Below are positions 34,512 through 41,824 of a stretch of DNA of 41,824 nucleotides, in pieces (positions within the stretch are counted from its first letter, which is position 1; each line of letters begins with the position of its first letter). A program made the position numbers and the translations under genes. The notes under the pieces are model-generated. The model saw nothing but the letters and a program-made list of their open reading frames with translations, did no database searches and had not been told where the DNA came from. Source of the stretch: Phycisphaerae bacterium (GTDB lineage: Bacteria > Planctomycetota > Phycisphaerae > Phycisphaerales > Phycisphaeraceae); the NCBI GenBank assembly GCA_030426385.1, contig JAUHYI010000037.1, forward strand, positions 1 to 41,824, in the 5' to 3' direction.

Positions 34512-35828
34512 ATGGCAAGCATCACCACCAATAAAACCGGCGTCAAGCGTATCCAGTTCACCGCTGGCAACGGCAAGCGGCCATCGTTGCATCTGGGCAA
34601 AGTACCTCTGCGTACAGCCGAGGCAATCAAGCGTCACGTCGAAAATCTGCTGCACTCTCAGATGGCAGGAATTGCCCCCGCGCGTGAAACGGCCGTATGG
34701 ATCGAGAGCATTGGTGATGATCTCCGCAGGCGATTGGGTGGTGTCGGTCTGATTGACACTCACGAATCGGCAACACTTGGCGCGTTCATCGATGCCCACA
34801 TCGAACGCCGCAGGAGTTCGCTCAAGCCCGCGACGCTCGTTCGCATCAAGCAGGCCCGTAAGCATCTGTGCGAATACTTCACCGAGGACAAAACGCTGTC
34901 AGCCATCACGGCTGCTGATGCTGAAGATTACCGTGCATGGTTGCTGGACAAAGCCAAGGGGCCTGGGCTTGCTGAGGCAACGACCAGACGCAACAGTGGC
35001 TACGCTCGCATGTGGTTCGGCAACGCCATAAAACGCGGGATAATCACCACCAATCCGTTTGAGGCGGTGCCCACGCATGTCATGGGCAACAGTGATCGGC
35101 AACGGTTCATCAGCGATGGTGATGCACGCAAAGTGTTGGACCAATTGCCCGACGCGTCGTGGCGGTTGCTTTTTGTTTTGGCGCGATGGGGTGGCGTAAG
35201 AACGCCGAGCGAACCCGCCGCGATGACCTGGGCGGATGTGGATTGGGACAAACGCCGGCTCACGGTGCATTCGTCAAAGACGGCTCATCATGCGGGGCAT
35301 GAGAAGCGAGTTATTCCGTTGTTCCCAGAGATTGCCGAAGCGATGCAGGAGGTGTTTGATGCCGCGCCCGAGGGTGAGTTGTATGTGTTGCCGTTTCTGC
35401 AAACGCGAACGGGTGCATCGTTACGCAAGCCGTTGGAGCGGGCCATTGAGGCCGCTGGGTTGTCGGTCTGGCCACGGCTGTGGCACAACTTGAGGGCCTC
35501 ACGCCAAACGGAACTTGAAGAGCGATTTCCCAGTCATGTTGTTTGTGCGTGGCTGGGGAATTCGGTCGCCATCGCGCAACGTCACTACTTGCAGGTGCGT
35601 GACAGTGACTTCGAGCGTGCGATTGAAAAGCGTGTGCAGAATCCGGCGCAGCAAGTGCACGCAGGAGGTAGCAGGAAGCGGAAACAGGTTGATGGAGTTG
35701 ACGGGGAGAATGCAGTTTTTCCGCATAATTCCGCGTATTTCCGTGATATGCCGAGAAATGAAAATGAATCAAGTGGGCGATATAGGACTCGAACCTACGA
35801 CCTCACCCGTGTGAAGGGTGCGCTCTAG
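34512..35828 (+). CDS. Tyrosine integrase
   Basis: A 438-residue site-specific recombinase; ATG 34512 has AGGAAAG upstream. A core-binding SAM-like domain spans about 90-190 (FIDAHIERRRSSLKPATLVR). The catalytic domain has Arg230 (GVRTPSEP), a Lys near 257 (HSSKTAHHAG), His325 and Arg328 (WHNLRASR), Trp near 347 (AWLGNS) and the nucleophile Tyr359 (RHYLQV), so it looks active. The last 17 codons (GRYRTRTYDLTRVKGAL) are antisense to the tRNA-Val gene, so this tail is set by the integration site. With ends joined as in the excised circle the frame instead continues to 17911 and gives 502 residues. Confidence 0.93.
   Translation: MASITTNKTGVKRIQFTAGNGKRPSLHLGKVPLRTAEAIKRHVENLLHSQMAGIAPARETAVWIESIGDDLRRRLGGVGLIDTHESATLGAFIDAHIERRRSSLKPATLVRIKQARKHLCEYFTEDKTLSAITAADAEDYRAWLLDKAKGPGLAEATTRRNSGYARMWFGNAIKRGIITTNPFEAVPTHVMGNSDRQRFISDGDARKVLDQLPDASWRLLFVLARWGGVRTPSEPAAMTWADVDWDKRRLTVHSSKTAHHAGHEKRVIPLFPEIAEAMQEVFDAAPEGELYVLPFLQTRTGASLRKPLERAIEAAGLSVWPRLWHNLRASRQTELEERFPSHVVCAWLGNSVAIAQRHYLQVRDSDFERAIEKRVQNPAQQVHAGGSRKRKQVDGVDGENAVFPHNSAYFRDMPRNENESSGRYRTRTYDLTRVKGAL
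35632..35648 (+). repeat. 17-bp repeat, right copy (candidate integrase arm site)
   Basis: GTGTGCAGAATCCGGCG, identical to 17740-17756. Here it is read in the integrase frame as VQNPA; at the left copy the surrounding open frame reads it in another phase, so the sequence is shared at the DNA level. Confidence 0.5.
35774..35791. repeat. attR core (18-bp direct repeat)
   Basis: TGGGCGATATAGGACTCG, the 3' part of the tRNA-Val gene read on the plus strand, identical to attL at 17665-17682. Confidence 0.85.
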
Positions 35829-35847
35829 CCAACTGAGCTAATCGCCC
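35774..35847 (-). tRNA. tRNA-Val (anticodon CAC)
   Basis: A 74-base cloverleaf on the minus strand. Acceptor stem GGGCGAT/ATCGCCC is perfect with discriminator A; the anticodon stem CACCC/GGGTG encloses loop TTCACAC with anticodon CAC, and the T arm contains GGTTCGAGTCC. CCA is not encoded. It is the integration target, and the gene stays complete because the element supplies an identical 3' end. The integrase stop codon lies inside it on the other strand. Confidence 0.95.
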
Positions 35848-35870
35848 GCGTTTACCGCTGGGGTTGTGAC

Positions 35871-35898
35871 AAGATAACAAGCAGGGGGATTGGGTCAA
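35871..35898 (-). promoter_or_regulatory. Probable promoter of tRNA-Val
   Basis: On the minus strand, TTGACC (35893-35898), a 16-bp spacer and TATCTT (35871-35876), about 24 bp before the tRNA 5' end. It lies in host sequence and is not disturbed by integration. Confidence 0.5.
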
Positions 35899-36076
35899 GT
35901 GGCGGGTGGTTTGGTGGATAAGGTGGAAGGCCACGAATGTGTGAAAAATCAGGCAATTAGCCTGACTTAGACCTTGTAAAAATATTGATTGCGTGCCTGC
36001 GGGGCAAGTGGAAACAAGTCGTGAGGCGTAGCAGGGGCAAATTTGGGGTGGGCAAGTGGTGGGCAAGCAGGAAGGG

Positions 36077-36367
36077 TCAGGTGCCAGGTTTGGCGGTGGT
36101 GTCGCGTGGTTGGGTGGGCGGTGGGGTGACCGCTTGGTTGGCTTGATTGCTTACATCTTTGAGTTCGTCCTCGATGCCCGAGATGCCTTTCTTGAATTCG
36201 ACGAGGCCACGGCCGAGATTGCGGCCGACTTCGGGCAAACGTCGGCCGAAGATCAGCAACGCGACGACAGCAATGACGAGAAATTCAGTCCAGCCGAAAT
36301 TGGTGATGAAGCCAAGGCTGGTGGCATGAGAGTCGTTGAGGTTCAGAAGCAGGCTAATCATATTCAT
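36077..36367 (-). CDS. tatA: Sec-independent translocase component TatA
   Basis: A 96-residue protein. A transmembrane helix (FLVIAVVALLIFG) is followed by the hallmark FGRRLPEVGRNLGRGLVEFKKG amphipathic helix and a hydrophilic Pro/Thr-rich tail. TatA forms the size-variable pore of the twin-arginine export system. AGGTG lies 8 nt before ATG 36367. The N-terminal extension before the helix (about 28 residues) is longer than in classical TatA, so TatB cannot be fully excluded. Confidence 0.9.
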   Translation of the reverse strand: MNMISLLLNLNDSHATSLGFITNFGWTEFLVIAVVALLIFGRRLPEVGRNLGRGLVEFKKGISGIEDELKDVSNQANQAVTPPPTQPRDTTAKPGT

Positions 36368-36625
36368 GGGTTTGGCACCTTTTTCAAGCGGTTATGTCAT
36401 GTAATTATACCGGATAAACGAGCAGGCAGGCGATTCATTGCGTTTTGCTCGGCAAGAAAATTGCGGGGCAGGTGCTCGTTTGACGTGGTGGGTTGCATTT
36501 ATTGCGGGGCATTTGAGGGTTTGCGTGCCTATGCTGTCCTAAATGGACGTGATGCGAAGGTTACAACAAACATCGACCGGTGGGCGACATTGGCGTCAAT
36601 ATTCAGTTGGCGTAGAATCATCCAC

Positions 36626-37132
36626 ATGAAGAATTTATCGAAATCACCCCGGCGAAACCCCTCCAGTTTTGTGTCACGACGCATGGCGTGGGGGTGTTGC
36701 CTGTTCATTTTATGCGGACTGGTTGCGGGGGTGGCGGGTTGTGATTCATCAACGCCGAGTTCGGATGAACAGGTCGCACAATCGATGGCAGGGCCAGGAG
36801 ATGATTTGAATGAGGCTGCCGTGTCGACTGCCATCTCTTCTGCCACCCCTGCTGGCACGCAGACTGTCATGCTGCAGATCAAAGGCATGCACTGTGATGG
36901 CTGCAAAATTTTGATCCAGGAAAAGTTGTTGGATATGCCCGGCGTGGAGGCGGCGGTGGTGTCCAGCGAGACGGCATTGGCGACGGTGCAGATCACCGCG
37001 CATGGGCCATCCACGCAGGCGATGGCGGATGTGATCGCTTCGCTTGGCGACAGTTACAGTGCCTCGGCATATAAGGAATCGGATGAAGCGACTGATGAGG
37101 TATCTGAAGAGATCGTCGAAGTCATGCCTTGA
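36626..37132 (+). CDS. Lipoprotein with heavy-metal-associated (HMA) domain
   Basis: A 168-residue protein. A basic N-terminus and hydrophobic stretch (CCLFILCGLVAGVAGC) end in a lipobox with Cys39, so a lipidated exported protein is predicted. An acidic/Ser linker follows, then an HMA domain from about residue 78 (VMLQIKGMHCDGCKILIQEK) with the metal-binding MHCDGC. Such domains bind Cu, Hg or Zn. The C-terminus is acidic (DEATDEVSEEIVEVMP). It may act as a periplasmic metal chaperone; no metal transporter gene is next to it. The start has a poor ribosome-binding site. Confidence 0.85.
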   Translation: MKNLSKSPRRNPSSFVSRRMAWGCCLFILCGLVAGVAGCDSSTPSSDEQVAQSMAGPGDDLNEAAVSTAISSATPAGTQTVMLQIKGMHCDGCKILIQEKLLDMPGVEAAVVSSETALATVQITAHGPSTQAMADVIASLGDSYSASAYKESDEATDEVSEEIVEVMP

Positions 37133-37382
37133 CTGACCATGTGCGAGAGAGCTGCGACTGACATGCGAGGGATATGTGAGCGACATACCGCCGGCACGTG
37201 CAGGCACTGACGGGGAAAGGGTGGGAGGGGTGTAGCGATTGTGCGGATAAAATCGATTGGGTAAGTTGAGTCCGATTACGCTGGGAAGCCTATGTGGGAG
37301 GGCTGTGTAGTTTGGTTTCGATTTGTCCGATAGATGGAGTGTTCGGAAATAGCTGAACGTTTCCAGGATGAGGGAAAACCAT

Positions 37383-40247
37383 ATGGGATTCGATCGACCA
37401 CGCCGTCGCAATAGTCGTCGCAAGCTGTCCAAGTTATGGCAACGCCGACTGCGCAAGCATGGCAGTAATCACAAAACGCGGTCTGCCCAAGGGGTAGCAC
37501 CGTCGCGTTTTTTCGATGCGCTCGAACCGCGTGTGCATCTGTCGGTCAGTGCGTTGTCAGTGACGCAATTACCGGGCGCGGGTAGCGCGTGGAATTTTAA
37601 TGATGGTGGGCAACTCAACTCGTCAGCGATTGTGATCGACGTGGACGGGAATGGTTCGGACGAAATCGTGGTGGCTGGTGGCGATAACAAGTTATACGCC
37701 TACACCTATAACGGTTCGAGCGGTGAGCCGAACGTTTTCCGGACGTATGAACAGACGGGCACATCGCATTCGATTCAGGCGACGCCTGCGGCATTCACAT
37801 TGCCGGGCGTGGGTCGTGTGATCGTGGCGGCGGCGACTGATGGTCGCGTGTTCATGTGGAATGCGAATACGCAGGCGCTGATTTCCGGCTGGCCGGGGAC
37901 GAACGATATTCCTGACGGAACGCACCCGCAGGACTGGCTACGCAACAATGTATACGGCGGCATCACGCATGCGGATTTGGATCGCGATGGTTCGCCGGAA
38001 ATTTTAGTGCCGTCGATCAATCACCGCCTGACCGCATTCCGTGCGGACGGTTCGGTGTACTGGTCGTATAACAACGACGATACGATTTTAGGTCCGCCAG
38101 CGGTGGGTGATATCAACGGCGATGGCCTGTTGGAAGTGGTGTTCGGCGGTGACTCGTCGGACAACGATTTCTATGACGCGGGCGGTCACATCACGGTGCT
38201 GAGCCACGACGGCAAGCGCATGTGGGTCAAGCAGATTAACCAGGTGACGCAATCGCAGCCGGTGCTGGTCGATCTGGATAACAATGGTTTTCTGGATATC
38301 GTGATCGGCACAGGTTTCAATTTTCAAACACCAGTGCCAAGCGAAACCAACTACGTGTATGCGTTGGACAAGGATGGCGATGCGCTGACGGGTTGGCCGT
38401 ATCACACGACCGATGACGACACAAAATTGGCTGGCGTGTATGCGTCGCCAGTGTTGGGTGATCTCAATGGCGATGGCCAGATGGATGTCGTGGTAGCTGA
38501 CGGGCTGGGCAAACTACATGCGATCAAGGCGGACGGTACGGCGCTGTGGACGATCCAGGCATTCAGTGAACAGAAACTATTTGCAACGCCGATCCTTGCC
38601 GATCTGAACGGCGACGGCGTGCAGGATGTCGTGGCTGCGACCGCAACAACGGTGTACGGTTTTTCGGGCACCGATGGTTCGCAGATTTTTACACATGTCG
38701 ATGGCACGGAACTGGAACGGTATCTGACTTCGCCTGCGGTGGGGAATTTCAAGGGTGATGGCACCTACCAGATGGCGTTCGTGGGCAATTATGTCAGTGG
38801 TGGCAAACTGCGCAGCCCCGCGACATTGCATGTGTACGATCTGGATACAAGTGCCGCGGCACCAGCATGGCCGATGTATCGCCGTGATGCATCGGGCAAT
38901 GTGGTAGTGCGCAATGATTCATGGTCGACGACCTATGTGAATAATCTTTATGATGACGCGCTGAATCGCACGCCAACGAGCGGTGAGTTGAGCGCGGCGT
39001 TGTCGCTGGTTCGCAATGCGGCATCACTCGAAGAAGTAACGGAAGAAATCATCGGTGGAGAAGCAGCGCGAGCGGTTGAAATTGATCGCTGGTACACGCA
39101 TTTTCTCGGACGAACCGTTGATTCAGGCGGTTTAGCCTACTGGCAGGGGTTCCTGGAATCGGGCCATAGCTTCTCAACGGCGCAGACGTTTATCGTCGCT
39201 TCGCAAGAAGCGTTCAATGTCGCAGGCGGCACGAATTCGCTGTGGGTTGATTACATGTATCAGAAGTTGTTGAACCGTACGCCAAGCAGCGCGGACAACA
39301 CATATTGGACAAACTTGCTTGACGGAGGCACGCCTCGTGCGTCGGTGACGTTTGGTTTCTTCTTCTCGCAGGAATATACGGAGAATCAAATCCGTGCGTG
39401 GTATACGCAATACGAACCGGGTGGATTGACCGCGCCGGGTGTGGATAGCTTGCGCGCGGCGAGTTGGGATCTGCGCCGTGGCATTAATGAAGAACAAGTC
39501 ATCGATACGATGCTCGTGACCAATGGCGATTACGTGCAGGCCCACCGTGAAGCGTTGTGGATCAAACAGATGTACAACGATGTGTTGGGCCGAACGCCCG
39601 GCGCGACGGAAATTCAGGGATGGCTAACGAACATTGAAGGCGGCATGACACTCAACACCGTCACGTCCGCGATTATTCAAAGCTATGAATATCGTGCCCG
39701 ATTGGTTGAAGAATATTACACGACGTATCTGCATCGATCGACGTCGGGTAGTGAAAATTCCAACTGGGTAATTGCGGTGGGTAACGGCACGCAGCGCAAG
39801 GATATTATCCTGGGTTTTGTCGGTTCAGATGAATATTGGGTACGCTCCAGCCAGGACGTGGCCACATTTATCAATAACGTGTACACGGACATGCTCGGCC
39901 GTAGTGCGACCAGTGCGGACATTGCGTATTGGACGGACCGGGCGAACAACGGATTCTATATTCGTTACGAAGTGCCTAGCTCGTTGTTGGGTTCGTCGGA
40001 ATATCGACGCAACCTGTTGGATAGTTGGCACGTGGCATACTGGCGACGTTTGGCCAACACGCAGGACGATCTGTCGGCGCTTTCGATTCCCGGTGCGACC
40101 TATGGTGCGCAGGATTGGGAAAACTATCTGGAAGCAGGCGGTAATCCTGAAAATATCCAGGTCGCGATGTTGGTGAATTCGGAATATCTGAATATCGCCC
40201 ACTACAAATCGATCTGGTTGGGCAAACGCTGGGATACATTGGAATAA
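37383..40247 (+). CDS. Large surface protein with FG-GAP propeller and DUF4214 repeats
   Basis: A 954-residue protein. ATG 37383 is chosen over 37368 because GAGGG lies 7-8 nt upstream. An Arg-rich N-terminus (residues 1-40) leads to FFDALEPRVHLS (about 44-56), the planctomycete exported-protein motif. Residues about 60-505 form a VCBS/FG-GAP beta-propeller with repeated D-x-N-G-D-G calcium loops (GDINGDGLLEVVFGG; GDLNGDGQMDVVVAD). Residues about 515-954 hold several DUF4214 repeats (NNLYDDALNRTPTSGEL; WYTHFLGRTVDSGGLAYWQG), common in large surface adhesins. The likely role is cell-surface or S-layer-type binding. Confidence 0.9.
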   Translation: MGFDRPRRRNSRRKLSKLWQRRLRKHGSNHKTRSAQGVAPSRFFDALEPRVHLSVSALSVTQLPGAGSAWNFNDGGQLNSSAIVIDVDGNGSDEIVVAGGDNKLYAYTYNGSSGEPNVFRTYEQTGTSHSIQATPAAFTLPGVGRVIVAAATDGRVFMWNANTQALISGWPGTNDIPDGTHPQDWLRNNVYGGITHADLDRDGSPEILVPSINHRLTAFRADGSVYWSYNNDDTILGPPAVGDINGDGLLEVVFGGDSSDNDFYDAGGHITVLSHDGKRMWVKQINQVTQSQPVLVDLDNNGFLDIVIGTGFNFQTPVPSETNYVYALDKDGDALTGWPYHTTDDDTKLAGVYASPVLGDLNGDGQMDVVVADGLGKLHAIKADGTALWTIQAFSEQKLFATPILADLNGDGVQDVVAATATTVYGFSGTDGSQIFTHVDGTELERYLTSPAVGNFKGDGTYQMAFVGNYVSGGKLRSPATLHVYDLDTSAAAPAWPMYRRDASGNVVVRNDSWSTTYVNNLYDDALNRTPTSGELSAALSLVRNAASLEEVTEEIIGGEAARAVEIDRWYTHFLGRTVDSGGLAYWQGFLESGHSFSTAQTFIVASQEAFNVAGGTNSLWVDYMYQKLLNRTPSSADNTYWTNLLDGGTPRASVTFGFFFSQEYTENQIRAWYTQYEPGGLTAPGVDSLRAASWDLRRGINEEQVIDTMLVTNGDYVQAHREALWIKQMYNDVLGRTPGATEIQGWLTNIEGGMTLNTVTSAIIQSYEYRARLVEEYYTTYLHRSTSGSENSNWVIAVGNGTQRKDIILGFVGSDEYWVRSSQDVATFINNVYTDMLGRSATSADIAYWTDRANNGFYIRYEVPSSLLGSSEYRRNLLDSWHVAYWRRLANTQDDLSALSIPGATYGAQDWENYLEAGGNPENIQVAMLVNSEYLNIAHYKSIWLGKRWDTLE

Positions 40248-40376
40248 CGAAAATAGTTGGCGTCACGGGAATAAATTTTCCGGGCACGACATTGGTTTAC
40301 TATGATGTGTGGGTTGGCAATGGTAATCGTTTGCCAAGGTCAACCATTTCCATGCACATTCATAGGGCCTATGATC

Positions 40377-41663
40377 ATGTCAACTATTTCGTCACGTTCG
40401 TCGTCTGAAAAACAATCTGAATCAGCCGGTGGATCAGCCGGTGGATACGACGTTGAACAAACGGTGCGCGAGCGGTACAGCGCTGGGGCCCAGGCATTGG
40501 AGCCGATGTTATGTTGTCCTGCAACAGGGCAATATGACGCGACATATCTGAGTGTGTTGCCGACGGAAATTCTGGAACGTGATTATGGCTGCGGCGATCC
40601 TTCGCAATACGTAGGTGAGGGCGAGGTGGTTGTCGATCTGGGGTCGGGCGCGGGTAAAATATGCTACATCCTGTCGCAAAAAGTAGGTCAGTCCGGGCAG
40701 GTCATCGGCGTGGATATGAACGATGAAATGCTGGGGTTAGCCCGCGGTTATCAAGCCGAGGTAAGCGGAAAAATCGGTTACGACAATGTGCGTTTTTGCA
40801 AAGGGCGCATTCAGGATTTGGCGCTCGATCTGGATGCGGCCCAAGCGTATCTGGATGAACATCCCATCTGTGGGGTTGAAGATATCACGACGTATGATGC
40901 GCATTGCCAGGCGATGCGCAAAAGCGAGCCGATGATTGGGTCGGATTCGGTGGATGTGGTGGTGTCGAACTGCGTGTTGAACCTGGTGAAGCCCGAAGAA
41001 AAGGTGCAACTGTTTGCGGAAATTTTTCGAGTGTTGAAACGTGGCGGGCGCGCGGTGATCAGTGATATCGTGTGCGACGAACGGCCAACCGATGCGATCA
41101 TGAACGATCCTGAAATGTGGTCAGGGTGCATTGCCGGTGCGTTTGTGGAAGATGAATTTTTGAAAATGTTTGAGGACGCGGGATTTTATGGCGTGGAAAT
41201 TCTTTCGCGTCAGGCCGAGCCGTGGCATGTGATTGATGGTGTGGAATTTCGATCGATGACGATCCGTGCGTACAAAGGCAAGCAAGGGCCGTGTATGGAA
41301 CGGCGTCAAGCGGTGGTGTATCACGGCCCATGGAAACAGGTGATGGATGATGATGGCCACACGTTGTATCGCGGCAAGCGCATGGCGGTGTGCGATAAGA
41401 CGTATCAGATTTACACAGATGCGAAGGGACCGTATGCCGGGCAACTGATTGGCATCGAGCCGAGCGAGATGGTGGCGTTGGATGAGGCGACAGAATTTGA
41501 TTGTCGTCGCAATGCGGTGCGTCAGGCCAGTGAGATGAAAGGCGCAACAGTGAACGGCGCAGGAGGCGAATCGAGAGGGGCCACGCGGTCGATGAATGTG
41601 TTGGCCGCTGGGGATAGCGAAGTATGTTGTGGAACAGGTGAGGGAAGCAGTGGATGTTGTTGA
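40377..41663 (+). CDS. ArsM-like SAM-dependent methyltransferase with Cys-rich tail
   Basis: A 428-residue protein. ATG 40377 is favoured over 40371 because the AGGG at 40363-40366 is then better spaced. The class I SAM motif VVDLGSGAGKICYILSQKVG lies at about 84-103, preceded by ERDYGCGDPSQYV, the region of ArsM enzymes with a conserved Cys after Tyr-Gly. SNCVLNLVKPEEK (about 202-214) and FRVLKRGGRAVISDI are also typical. Cys pairs occur at LCCPATGQYD (about 44) and at the C-terminus (CCGTGEGSSGCC). Arsenite methylation is the likely activity; methylation of another thiol-bound metalloid is possible. Confidence 0.82.
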   Translation: MSTISSRSSSEKQSESAGGSAGGYDVEQTVRERYSAGAQALEPMLCCPATGQYDATYLSVLPTEILERDYGCGDPSQYVGEGEVVVDLGSGAGKICYILSQKVGQSGQVIGVDMNDEMLGLARGYQAEVSGKIGYDNVRFCKGRIQDLALDLDAAQAYLDEHPICGVEDITTYDAHCQAMRKSEPMIGSDSVDVVVSNCVLNLVKPEEKVQLFAEIFRVLKRGGRAVISDIVCDERPTDAIMNDPEMWSGCIAGAFVEDEFLKMFEDAGFYGVEILSRQAEPWHVIDGVEFRSMTIRAYKGKQGPCMERRQAVVYHGPWKQVMDDDGHTLYRGKRMAVCDKTYQIYTDAKGPYAGQLIGIEPSEMVALDEATEFDCRRNAVRQASEMKGATVNGAGGESRGATRSMNVLAAGDSEVCCGTGEGSSGCC

Positions 41664-41824
41664 AGGAACATTGCGAGGAGGCGAGTGGGGAGGGCGATGG
41701 GGGGGACGCTAAGCCGCAAGCGGCGGAACAAACGCGCGGAGAAAATGCAGGGCAAAAACTGGGCAAATGCAGGGCAAACGTGGGGGAAATGTGGGGGGGT
41801 TAGTCGTTGCGGGGTTTGTAGGTG
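41664..41824. other. Right edge of the window
   Basis: 161 bp with no clear gene. ATGCAGGGCAAA occurs twice (41743-41754 and 41766-41777). The last about 24 bases could be the 3' end of a minus-strand gene (stop at about 41800), which cannot be decided from this window. Confidence 0.3.

Larger units (their letters stand above)
17665..35791. mobile_element. Integrated phage-related element (about 18.1 kb) at the 3' end of tRNA-Val
   Basis: Bounded by the exact 18-bp direct repeat TGGGCGATATAGGACTCG (17665-17682 and 35774-35791). The right copy is the 3' part of an intact minus-strand tRNA-Val gene, and a tyrosine integrase lies directly beside it, the standard arrangement for tRNA-targeting elements. 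Contents: virion-morphogenesis protein, tail chaperones with a frameshift, tape measure, cargo, divergent regulator region, replication-initiator-like gene, two excisionase-like proteins, terminase-small-subunit-like protein and integrase. Capsid, portal, protease, large terminase, tail tube and tail-tip genes are not seen. The reading frames are intact, which argues against long decay. It may be a shortened prophage or a satellite-like element. Confidence 0.85.

Noticed and set aside
35776..35828. C-terminal GRYRTRTYDLTRVKGAL as a conserved integrase domain
   Set aside because: It is the antisense reading of the tRNA-Val gene.
41098..41766. 222-codon minus-strand open frame
   Set aside because: Shadow of the methyltransferase gene, Pro/Ser/His-rich with no domain.
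1..41824. Insertion sequences, CRISPR arrays or rRNA genes
   Set aside because: No transposase, no regularly spaced repeats and no rRNA-like sequence seen on either strand.

Overview
The window looks like a planctomycete chromosome, possibly Phycisphaerae. Two very large secreted proteins carry an Arg-rich N-terminus followed by a planctomycete-type surface motif (FEPFEPRILLSG near 6285; LEPRVHLS near 37530). There are also SdrD B-like, Calx-beta, FG-GAP and DUF4214 domains and a GH38 glycosidase. An integrated phage-related element of about 18.1 kb interrupts the host backbone.

Host left flank (1-17664): an unassigned alpha/alpha-toroid-like protein sits 77 bp before a GH38 alpha-mannosidase, and a YitT-type membrane protein follows on the opposite strand. 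A 711-bp gap then precedes an 11.5-kb gene for a 3817-residue multidomain protein with an embedded subtilisin-like protease.

Integrated element (17665-35791): it is bounded by an 18-bp direct repeat, TGGGCGATATAGGACTCG. The right copy is the 3' end of an intact tRNA-Val(CAC) gene on the minus strand. From left to right the element carries four parts. (a) A short tail-assembly block: a 40-codon frame, a virion-morphogenesis protein, a tail chaperone pair with a GGGAAAC -1 frameshift site, a tape measure protein and a small ORF. (b) A cargo block: zinc-ribbon membrane protein, DUF6602-like protein, small membrane peptide, RhuM-family protein, a UPF0158-like protein, a DUF4177-like protein and a second zinc-ribbon protein. 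(c) A control and replication block: a small HTH regulator divergent from a putative early operon, with an operator palindrome over the promoter, several unknown proteins, a 19-codon leader ORF with a hairpin over the next ribosome-binding site, two excisionase-like HTH proteins, and a winged-helix initiator-like gene with iteron-like repeats inside it. (d) A terminase-small-subunit-like protein and a tyrosine integrase whose last codons lie inside the tRNA. No capsid, portal, large terminase or tail tube gene is visible. The element is therefore either a cut-down prophage or a satellite-like element. When the ends are joined as in an excised circle, the integrase frame continues without a stop through the att site to the start codon of the first tail gene. 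Excision may therefore reconnect the late genes to the early operon.

Host right flank (35792-41824): tRNA-Val, TatA, a lipoprotein with a heavy-metal-associated domain, a 954-residue FG-GAP/DUF4214 surface protein, and an arsenite-methyltransferase-like enzyme with a Cys-rich tail.
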